Assembly: GCA_028290245.1 (NCBI GenBank)
Contig: JAQGKG010000486.1
Span: 1 to 5,245, forward strand
Origin: Devosia sp.
Lineage (GTDB): Bacteria > Pseudomonadota > Alphaproteobacteria > Rhizobiales > Devosiaceae
Reading direction: 5' to 3'
DNA: 5,245 nucleotides
Made by a program: the position numbers and the translations under genes. How positions within the stretch are numbered: position 1 is the first letter of the stretch; each line of letters opens with the position of its first letter. The notes below the pieces were generated by a model that saw only the letters and a list, made by a program, of their open reading frames with translations, was not told the origin of the DNA and searched no databases. Shown here piece by piece: positions 1 through 5,245 of this stretch.

Positions 1-38
1 CCGACGCTGTCGAGAATGCAGAGAATGGCGCGGGGCAT
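1..38 (-). CDS. deoB: Phosphopentomutase, N-terminal fragment (cut by window edge)
   Basis: Only the first 12 complete codons plus two bases are inside the window. They read MPRAILCILDSV followed by a GG-starting codon (Gly). The pattern M-x-R-A-x(3)-L-D-S-x-G is the start of bacterial phosphopentomutases (E. coli DeoB begins MKRAFIMVLDSFG), and the Asp at residue 10 is the family's first metal ligand in the alkaline-phosphatase-like fold. The enzyme is cytoplasmic and Mn-dependent, and interconverts (deoxy)ribose-1-phosphate and (deoxy)ribose-5-phosphate, linking the nucleoside phosphorylases of this operon to DeoC. The ATG lies 10 bases after the deoA stop and has a good ribosome binding site overlapping that stop. 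The fragment is very short, so the call leans on the deo gene context as well as on the motif. Confidence 0.85.
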   Translation of the reverse strand, partial: MPRAILCILDSV

Positions 39-45
39 GCTGTGA

Positions 46-50
46 TCCTC
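46..50 (-). promoter_or_regulatory. Ribosome binding site of deoB
   Basis: GAGGA on the minus strand overlaps the TGA stop of deoA (49-51). From GAGG to the ATG at 36-38 is 8 bases. This fixes the deoB start and suggests that ribosomes ending deoA can load directly onto deoB. Confidence 0.7.
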
Positions 51-1371
51 AAGCGGTGGGGGCAACGTGGTCGGCGATCAGGGGAAATGTTGGTGCGCTG
101 TCGCCCTGCCGATAGGCGGATTTGAGGCGGGCTTCGGCATCAGCGGCCGAGGCCTCGTCGCGGGCGTGGATGCGGGCGATGGGGGTGTTCGCGTCCACGC
201 GGGCGCCGAGACCGAGTAGGCGGTCAAAGCCGACGGTGTGGTCGATGCTGTCGGTTGGCGTGGCGCGGCCACCGCCGAGCGCCACCACGGCCATGCCGAC
301 GCCGCGGGTGTCGATTGCGGCGATGATGCCGTGCCCTGAGGCGAAGATATCGCGGACGATCGGGGCCGGAGCCAGATGGCGGTGCATGTTTTCGACAAAG
401 TCGGATGGTCCGCCGAGAGCGGCGACCATGATAGCAAAGCGTTCGGTGGCGCGGCCGCTGTCGAGTGCGTCTTCGACCAGCTTGCGGGCCTCGGCGACGC
501 TTGAGGCAATGCCGGTCATGGCGGCGACTTCGGCGCAGAGCGCCAGGGTGACTTCCTTGAGGCGGGCGTCCTGGTGCTTGCCGGTGAGGAAATCGACGGC
601 GTTACGGACTTCGAGGCCATTGCCGGTAGCAGAAGCCAGCGGCTCGTTCATGTCGGTGATCAGCGCTGCGGTCTTGAGACCGGCGCCATTGGCGACTTCG
701 ACAAGGCTCTGCGCCAGTGCGCGGGACTTCTCAAGCGTCGGCATGAAGGCGCCGGAGCCGGTCTTGACGTCGAGGATCAGAGCGCCGAGGCCGGCTGCGA
801 GTTTTTTGCTCAGGATCGAGGCGGTTATCAACGAGATGGACTCGACGGTGCCGGTGACGTCGCGAATGGCGTAGAGCGTCTTGTCGGCGGGAGCGAGGTC
901 GGCGGTCTGGCCGATGATGGCGCAGCCGGCTTGGCGCACGACTTTGCGGAACAGGGCGTTGTCGGGACTTGTGGTGTAGCCGGGAATGGCGTCGAACTTG
1001 TCGAGCGTGCCGCCGGTGTGGCCGAGGCCGCGGCCGGAGATCATTGGGACATAGATGCCGATGGCGGCAAGGATGGGCGCCAGCATCAGGCTGACATTGT
1101 CGCCGACTCCGCCGGTGGAATGCTTGTCGGCAACTGGTCCATCAAGGTCGGACCAATCGAGCACCGTGCCGCTGTCGCGCATGGCGACGGTGAGCGCCAC
1201 GCGCTCGGGCATGGTCATGTCCTGGAAGTAGACCGCCATGGCGAAGGCGGCCGCTTGGGCATGGGAGACGGTGCCACCTGCGAAACCTGCGATGAAGGCG
1301 GCGATGTCCTCAGATGACAGGGTTTCGCCGTTTCGCTTTTTGATGATGACTTCTTGGGGCAGAAAGACCAT
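49..1371 (-). CDS. deoA: Thymidine phosphorylase
   Basis: This cytoplasmic enzyme splits thymidine or deoxyuridine with phosphate to the base and 2-deoxyribose-1-phosphate. The 440 residues equal the length of E. coli DeoA and the two align over their whole length, including the start (MVFLPQEVI against MFLAQEII). Visible family features are the phosphate-binding KHSTGG at 83-88, the family signature SGRGLGHTGGTLDK at 112-125, and the substrate residues Arg170, Ser185 and Lys189 in the segment from YAIRDVT to ASILSKK. These sit one position below E. coli Arg171, Ser186 and Lys190. VKTGSGAFMPT (202-212) and DTRGVGMAVVALGGGR (354-369) are further conserved blocks. The signature ends in Asp127 where E. 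coli has Glu. The start lies 22 bases after the dehydrogenase stop. Only a weak AAGG (1382-1385), 10 bases upstream, serves as Shine-Dalgarno sequence. The gene is intact and confidently assigned. Confidence 0.97.
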   Translation of the reverse strand: MVFLPQEVIIKKRNGETLSSEDIAAFIAGFAGGTVSHAQAAAFAMAVYFQDMTMPERVALTVAMRDSGTVLDWSDLDGPVADKHSTGGVGDNVSLMLAPILAAIGIYVPMISGRGLGHTGGTLDKFDAIPGYTTSPDNALFRKVVRQAGCAIIGQTADLAPADKTLYAIRDVTGTVESISLITASILSKKLAAGLGALILDVKTGSGAFMPTLEKSRALAQSLVEVANGAGLKTAALITDMNEPLASATGNGLEVRNAVDFLTGKHQDARLKEVTLALCAEVAAMTGIASSVAEARKLVEDALDSGRATERFAIMVAALGGPSDFVENMHRHLAPAPIVRDIFASGHGIIAAIDTRGVGMAVVALGGGRATPTDSIDHTVGFDRLLGLGARVDANTPIARIHARDEASAADAEARLKSAYRQGDSAPTFPLIADHVAPTA

Positions 1372-1388
1372 TGAGTTGCTGCCTTATT

Positions 1389-1409
1389 GGGCGCTACGCC
1401 CCGTAGGGG
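1389..1409 (-). other. Small overlapping hairpins at the dehydrogenase stop codon
   Basis: Read on the minus strand, GGGCG-TAG-CGCCC (1389-1401) forms a five-pair all-GC stem whose three-base loop is the TAG stop of the dehydrogenase gene. Just upstream, CCCC-TAC-GGGG (1399-1409) can form a second stem that shares bases with the first, so the two exclude each other. No T-tract follows, so this is not an intrinsic terminator. It may be chance in GC-rich DNA, or it may affect ribosome passage or RNA decay between the dehydrogenase gene and deoA. Confidence 0.35.
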
Positions 1410-3793
1410 ATCCAGACATTTTTGACCTGGGTCGCCTTTGCCAAGAAATAATCCCCTTCAAAGCGGCGATCGGACAGGTCGTAGTAGAGGCCGCGGCTGG
1501 TCCAGGTTTGCTTGAGATTGGACACCGAGGCTTTTTCGACCATGGTCGAGGCTTCGGCGGAGCCGGCGAACCATAGGCCATCGACGCCGTCGTGTTCGGC
1601 TAGAGTCTTGGCTAGCGTGACGCTGTCGCCGGTGACGATGTTGATGACGCCGCTGGGCACATCCGAGGTTTCGATGACCTGGTAGAGGTCGGTCAGCGAC
1701 AGCGGCGATTGGCTGGATGGCACCAGAACGACCGTGTTGCCCATGGCCAGTGCCGGGGCGATGAGGGCGATGGAGCCGAGCAAGGGACGGCTTGGTGGGG
1801 CGACGATGCCCATGACGCCGAGGGGCTCGACCATGGCGGCGGCGACCGCGCGTAACGGTGGATTGTGGACGGCACCGTCGTATTTGTCGGCCCAGCCAGC
1901 GAAGGCGAACAGGCGTTCGACGGAGAGTGCGACCTCCTCGGTCCCGTCCTCACCGGTTTGCGCCAGAATCCGGGCGGCGAATTCATCGCGACGATAGTCG
2001 AGGTTTTCGGCGAGGAAGTAGAGGATCTGGGCGCGGGAATGGGCTGATGTCGTGGACCAGCTTAGTGCGCCTCGTGCGGCTTCGACAGCGTTGCGGATGT
2101 CCTTGCGGTTGCCTTCGCCGACTTCGCCGATCAGCTTGCCGGATGGCTCGAGTACGGCGCGGGTATAGGCACTGTCGGGGCGGGTCTGCTTGCCGCCGAT
2201 GTACATTTTGGCGGTCTGGTCGACATGAGTCGCGTCGAGGGGGTTTACCCGACCTCGTGGTTCGTCATTCGACGAAAGCTCACGAGGCTCACCATGAGGC
2301 CTCACCGCAGCCGGCTTGAGGTCCTTTTCCCATTTCGGCTTGAGGTAGGCGCCCATGCCTTCGCGGCCACCTTCGCGGCCGAAGCCGGATTCCTTGTATC
2401 CACCGAAGCCGACGGCGGCATCGAAGTTGTTGGTGCCGTTGATCCAGACCACGCCGGCCTTGAGCTTGGGGGCAATGTCGAGGGCGAGGTTGATGTTCTC
2501 GCTCCAGATGGTGGCGGCGAGGCCGTATTTGGTATTGTTGGCCAGCGCCACCGCCTCTTCGGGAGTGCGGAAGCTCATGGCGACCAGGACCGGCCCGAAA
2601 ATCTCTTCGGCTACCAGTGTGTTAGCGGGCGAGACATTGGTGACGAGCGCCGGCTTGATGAAGCAACCAGAGCCGGGCAAGGCCATGCCGTCGGGTTCAT
2701 AGACCGCGGCGCCTTCGGCGATGCCGCGCGCCATCAGCTCGTTGATGCGGGCGACCTGGACGGGAGCGACCATTGCGCCGATGTCGATGCTCTTGTCCAT
2801 GGGGTCGCCAAGGCGCAGCGAATTCATGCGCAGCTTGAGCTTTTTGATGAACCGCTCTTCGATGCTTTCCTGGACGAGGAGGCGCGAGCCAGCGCAGCAG
2901 ACCTGGCCCTGGTTAAACCAGATGGCGTCGACGAGGCCTTCGATGGCGCTGTCAATATCGGCGTCTTCGAAGACGACGTAGGGCGATTTTCCGCCGAGTT
3001 CGAGGCTGAGGCCCTTGCCGGTTCCGGCGGTGGCGGCACGGATGAGCTTGCCGACTTCGGTGGAGCCGGTAAAGGCGATCTTGTCGATATCCTGATGATT
3101 GACAATGGCTTGGCCGGTGTCGCCTTCGCCGGTAACGATGTTGACGACGCCCTTGGGGAGGCCGACACGGTCGCAGATTTCAGCGAACAGCAGTGCCGTC
3201 AAAGAGGTAAATTCGGCGGGTTTCAAGACCACAGTGTTGCCGGCGGCGAGAGCCGGAGCGATCTTCCAGGCCAGCATCAGCAGCGGGAAATTCCACGGGA
3301 TGATTTGGCCGCAGACTCCATACGGGACGGCGTCGGGGAATTCGCGGCTGAGGTGCTGGGCCCAGCCGGCGTGGTGGTAGAAATGGCGGGCGACCAGGGG
3401 GATGTCGATGTCGCGGCTTTCGCGGATCGGCTTGCCGTTGTCGAGGGTTTCAAGGACGGCGAAGAGGCGTGCGTGTTTCTGCACGGCGCGAGCGATGGCG
3501 TAGAGATATTTTCCGCGCTCATAGCCACTTAGCGCGCTCCACAGCGGGAATGCAGCACGGGCGGCTTTGACTGCGGCGTCGACATCGGCGGGTGTGCCGT
3601 CGGTGATGTCAGCCAGGCTTTGGCCATTGGCGGGATTGTCAGACGAGAAGGTTTTGCCCGCGGAGGTCCATTCGCCGTCGATGAAATGGCCGAACTTTCG
3701 GTCGTGGCTGTCGAGCCAGGCCATGGCCTGTTCGGGGCCTTCGGGGGCCGGGCCGTAGTCGAGCGACTGGAAGATTTGTGCGATCTTGTTCAT
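1394..3793 (-). CDS. ALDH16-type double-domain aldehyde dehydrogenase
   Basis: The 799 residues hold two aldehyde dehydrogenase units, the layout and length of the ALDH16 family. The first (about 35-485) looks fully active: PWNFP with Asn168, KPAE (191-194), FTGSTEVG (241-248), the general base Glu265 in LELGGKS, the nucleophile Cys299 in FNQGQVCCAGSR, EEIFGPV (396-402) and GFGGYKESGFGRE (462-474). Glu194 favours NAD+ over NADP+. A linker (about 486-527) leads to a second unit from 530 (MYIGGK), in which PWNFP has become PPSRP (666-670), KPAE has become VPSS (691-694) and the protein ends about 54 residues after FAGS (742-745), so it has no catalytic Cys or Glu. That half is probably structural, as in known ALDH16 proteins. 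The ATG is one base after the deoC stop with no clear Shine-Dalgarno sequence, so translation is probably coupled. Its position implies that it oxidises the acetaldehyde made by DeoC to acetate; this substrate is inferred. Confidence 0.92.
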   Translation of the reverse strand: MNKIAQIFQSLDYGPAPEGPEQAMAWLDSHDRKFGHFIDGEWTSAGKTFSSDNPANGQSLADITDGTPADVDAAVKAARAAFPLWSALSGYERGKYLYAIARAVQKHARLFAVLETLDNGKPIRESRDIDIPLVARHFYHHAGWAQHLSREFPDAVPYGVCGQIIPWNFPLLMLAWKIAPALAAGNTVVLKPAEFTSLTALLFAEICDRVGLPKGVVNIVTGEGDTGQAIVNHQDIDKIAFTGSTEVGKLIRAATAGTGKGLSLELGGKSPYVVFEDADIDSAIEGLVDAIWFNQGQVCCAGSRLLVQESIEERFIKKLKLRMNSLRLGDPMDKSIDIGAMVAPVQVARINELMARGIAEGAAVYEPDGMALPGSGCFIKPALVTNVSPANTLVAEEIFGPVLVAMSFRTPEEAVALANNTKYGLAATIWSENINLALDIAPKLKAGVVWINGTNNFDAAVGFGGYKESGFGREGGREGMGAYLKPKWEKDLKPAAVRPHGEPRELSSNDEPRGRVNPLDATHVDQTAKMYIGGKQTRPDSAYTRAVLEPSGKLIGEVGEGNRKDIRNAVEAARGALSWSTTSAHSRAQILYFLAENLDYRRDEFAARILAQTGEDGTEEVALSVERLFAFAGWADKYDGAVHNPPLRAVAAAMVEPLGVMGIVAPPSRPLLGSIALIAPALAMGNTVVLVPSSQSPLSLTDLYQVIETSDVPSGVINIVTGDSVTLAKTLAEHDGVDGLWFAGSAEASTMVEKASVSNLKQTWTSRGLYYDLSDRRFEGDYFLAKATQVKNVWIPYGA
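2252..2303. repeat. REP-like nested palindrome inside the dehydrogenase linker
   Basis: On the plus strand cctcgtg (2253-2259) pairs with cacgagg (2281-2287). Inside it ttcgtc (2261-2266) pairs with gacgaa (2271-2276) around the loop attc. The left arm can instead be extended as cctcgtggt (2253-2261) against accatgagg (2291-2299) with one G-T pair, and gaggcctc (2296-2303) is a perfect 8-base palindrome. The block falls in frame on residues 498-514 of the dehydrogenase, in the linker between its two domains. Codon use changes here: 12 of 19 codons for residues 498-516 end in A or T, against few in the flanks. The arms resemble palindromes that I recall as frequent between genes in alphaproteobacterial genomes. 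The base pairing is directly visible; origin as an inserted repeat is inferred. Confidence 0.6.
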
Positions 3794-3794
3794 G

Positions 3795-4784
3795 TCAAAC
3801 CATGGGCTGGCGGTAATCGGCGGCGTAGTGGCCGGTGAGGCCGTGCTCTAGCTGACGCTCGATATCGGTTAACAGACTGCTAGCACCGAAGCGGAACAAG
3901 TGCGGTTGCAGCCAGCGCGTTCCAAGCTCTTCCTTGAGCAATGCCATGTACTTAAGGGCGTCACCGGCAGTCGCAATGCCGCCAGCCGGTTTGTAGCCAA
4001 TTTCGATTCCGGTTTCCTCGTGGAACCAGCGGATCATGCGGATCATGGTCAGCGAGGTGACGAGGTCGGCGTTGACCTTTTCCTTGCCGGTGGAGGTCTT
4101 GATAAAATTGGCGCCGGCCATCATGCAGACAAGGCTCGCCTTGGCGATATTGGTCTGGGTGGCGAGTTCGCCAGTGCCCAGAATGGTCTTCATGTGCGCT
4201 TCGCCGCAGGCCTTGCGGAAGGCGCGCACCTGATCGTAGAGCGCCTGCCAGTCGCCGCGCAAAACCATACCGCGTTCGATGACGATGTCGATTTCCCTAG
4301 CCCCATCGGCCACGGACATTTCGATCTCCTTGAGCTTGGTCTCGAGCGGGGCGAGGCCATGCGGGAAGGCGGTGGAGACGGCGGCGACCGGAATGCCGGT
4401 GCCTTCGAGGGCGTTCACCGCCGTTTTGACGAAGCGATGATAAACGCAGACGGCGCCGGGGAGGATAGAAAGATCTGGGATATCGAGTTTTTCGAGGATG
4501 TCGCTGCGCAGGGGGTGGCGGGCCTTGGCGCAGAGGCGCTCGACGCGGCCGTCGGTGTCGTCGGCATTGAGCGTGGTCAGGTCGATCAGCGTGATGGCCT
4601 TGAGCAGCCAGGCGAGTTGATATTCTTTTTTGACGGTGCGGCGGGCGCCGATGGTGCCGGCACGGCGCTCCAGTGCAGAGCGGTTCATGCGGACCTGGCC
4701 GACCCAGTCCAGATCGAGCGGGAAGCCGGGATTGCGCTTATGCGGTGTTTCGGCGTGCGAGTTGTCTACAACGCGTAGGCTCAT
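3795..4784 (-). CDS. deoC: Deoxyribose-phosphate aldolase, long animal-like type
   Basis: This class I aldolase cleaves 2-deoxyribose-5-phosphate to glyceraldehyde-3-phosphate and acetaldehyde in the cytoplasm. At 329 residues it is longer than E. coli DeoC (259) and follows the animal DERA pattern: an N-terminal helical part with ARRTVKKEYQLAWLLKA (47-63) and IDLTTL (67-72), both nearly matched in human DERA. Catalytic features are Asp166 in GAREIDIV, the Schiff-base Lys229 in NFIKTSTGKEKVN, and Lys265 in GYKPAGGI; LFRFGASSLLTDIERQ (296-311) adds the phosphate-binding end of the barrel. The start ATG overlaps the upstream phosphorylase stop as ATGA and has a strong Shine-Dalgarno sequence, so this start is well supported. 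The stop is one base before the dehydrogenase ATG. The gene is intact. Confidence 0.97.
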   Translation of the reverse strand: MSLRVVDNSHAETPHKRNPGFPLDLDWVGQVRMNRSALERRAGTIGARRTVKKEYQLAWLLKAITLIDLTTLNADDTDGRVERLCAKARHPLRSDILEKLDIPDLSILPGAVCVYHRFVKTAVNALEGTGIPVAAVSTAFPHGLAPLETKLKEIEMSVADGAREIDIVIERGMVLRGDWQALYDQVRAFRKACGEAHMKTILGTGELATQTNIAKASLVCMMAGANFIKTSTGKEKVNADLVTSLTMIRMIRWFHEETGIEIGYKPAGGIATAGDALKYMALLKEELGTRWLQPHLFRFGASSLLTDIERQLEHGLTGHYAADYRQPMV

Positions 4785-5245
4785 AGTTCCTCCACTAGCG
4801 CGGGTATCAGCTTTTTCAGCTTTTCCGCGCCCTGCACGGCCATGGTCTTGGTGTGCTCATGGCTGATATTTTCGTTCGACAGGCCAGCGCCCATATTGGT
4901 GATGGACGAGCAGGCCCAGACTTTCATGCCGAGGAAACGCCCGAGAATGACTTCGGGTGCCGTCGACATGCCGACAGCATTGGCGCCGAGGCGGATGGCC
5001 ATCTGGATTTCGGCCACGGTTTCAAAGCTCGGGCCGGAATACCAGAGGTAGATGCCTTCGCCGAGGCGGATATCCATGCGCTCGGCCAACCCTTGCGCCT
5101 TGGCGCGCAGGTCAGGGGCATAGCAGTTGACCATGTTCACAAAGCGGCGGTCGGTGGGTTCGCCGATCAGCGGGTTCATGCCGGCGTAGTTGATGTGGTC
5201 AGCCAGCATCATCAGGTCGCCGGGGCGGAAGCGCTCGTCTAGCGA
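4781..5245 (-). CDS. punA: Purine nucleoside phosphorylase, C-terminal part (cut by window edge)
   Basis: The frame is open to the window edge, so the gene starts outside; 154 residues plus stop are visible, beginning SLDERFRPGDL. This is the C-terminal part of the trimeric (human/PunA-type) phosphorylase, which splits purine (deoxy)nucleosides with phosphate to base and (deoxy)ribose-1-phosphate. In fragment numbering, YSGPSFETVAE holds Phe74 and Glu75 (human Phe200, Glu201), AVGMSTAPE holds Met93 (human Met219), and SSITNMGAG holds Asn117 (human Asn243). The spacings of 18 and 24 residues are identical to human PNP. His129 in ISHEHT probably matches the human ribose-contacting His257. Asn at the base-binding position, rather than the Asp of methylthioadenosine phosphorylase, points to inosine and guanosine as substrates. 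The stop overlaps the deoC start (ATGA), so the two genes are translationally coupled. The symbol follows family usage; deoD or pnp may be used in other annotations. Confidence 0.93.
   Translation of the reverse strand, partial: SLDERFRPGDLMMLADHINYAGMNPLIGEPTDRRFVNMVNCYAPDLRAKAQGLAERMDIRLGEGIYLWYSGPSFETVAEIQMAIRLGANAVGMSTAPEVILGRFLGMKVWACSSITNMGAGLSNENISHEHTKTMAVQGAEKLKKLIPALVEEL
4788..4793 (-). promoter_or_regulatory. Ribosome binding site of deoC
   Basis: GGAGGA on the minus strand lies inside the last codons of the upstream phosphorylase gene. From GGAGG to the ATG at 4782-4784 is 4 bases (AACT). It is the strongest Shine-Dalgarno sequence in the window and, with the ATGA overlap, decides the deoC start. 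Confidence 0.75.

Noticed and set aside
122..1317. Plus-strand open frames opposite deoA
   Set aside because: They overlap each other and a full-length, well-conserved deoA. Their low-complexity Ala/Arg/Ser or Asp/Gly-rich translations are typical of antisense shadows.
1372..1393. Possible terminator or promoter between the dehydrogenase gene and deoA
   Set aside because: The gap is only 22 bases. The nearby GC stem has no following T-tract, and no -35/-10 pair is visible.
1394..2250. Second half of the dehydrogenase as a decayed or frameshifted separate ALDH gene
   Set aside because: The frame is continuous for 799 codons, the length matches the ALDH16 family, and that family normally has a non-catalytic second unit. 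It is therefore a regular domain layout and not a broken gene.
2360..2386. Tandem DNA repeat ccttcgcggcc in the dehydrogenase gene
   Set aside because: It encodes Gly-Arg-Glu-Gly-Gly-Arg-Glu-Gly, a conserved ALDH motif near the end of the active domain, so the repetition is explained by the protein.
2225..3532. Long plus-strand open frame (435 codons) opposite the dehydrogenase gene
   Set aside because: It is antisense to conserved ALDH domains. Its translation is rich in Asp, Glu, Gly, Ala and Val as expected from the complement of GC-biased codons, and it shows no recognisable family motif.
3900..4778. Plus-strand open frame of 292 codons opposite deoC
   Set aside because: It is a shadow of the deoC frame in GC-rich DNA. 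No domain is recognisable and there is no reason to expect an antisense gene inside a conserved operon.

Overview
The window comes from a high-GC genome, most likely an alphaproteobacterium of the Hyphomicrobiales (a Devosia-like relative would fit). This placement rests on codon style (strong G/C preference at third positions), on the protein families present and on the gene order. It is an inference, because no marker gene is present. Every real gene lies on the minus strand, so the operon reads from position 5245 down to position 1. It is packed almost without gaps: junctions of -4, +1, +22 and +10 bases. There is no stretch of non-coding DNA above 22 bases, and no promoter, terminator, tRNA, CRISPR array or insertion sequence is visible.

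Layout in transcription order: (1) the C-terminal 154 residues of a trimeric-type purine nucleoside phosphorylase (4781-5245, cut by the window edge); (2) deoC, a long, animal-like deoxyribose-phosphate aldolase (3795-4784); (3) a 799-residue double-domain aldehyde dehydrogenase of the ALDH16 type, with an active first half and a degenerate second half (1394-3793); (4) deoA, thymidine phosphorylase, 440 residues (49-1371); (5) the first 12 complete codons of deoB, phosphopentomutase (1-38, cut by the window edge).

Together these genes form a full (deoxy)nucleoside salvage and catabolism route. PNP and DeoA split purine and pyrimidine (deoxy)nucleosides with phosphate to free base and (deoxy)ribose-1-phosphate. 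DeoB moves the phosphate from C1 to C5. DeoC cleaves deoxyribose-5-phosphate to glyceraldehyde-3-phosphate and acetaldehyde. The dehydrogenase, sitting one base after deoC, is well placed to oxidise the toxic acetaldehyde to acetate.

The most notable things are: (a) a nested palindrome of about 50 bp, resembling REP-like intergenic repeats, which lies in frame inside the dehydrogenase gene exactly in the linker between its two domains and has codon use unlike the rest of the gene; and (b) the use of an ALDH16-type enzyme as the acetaldehyde-handling member of a deo operon. The rest is an ordinary, well-conserved metabolic operon.
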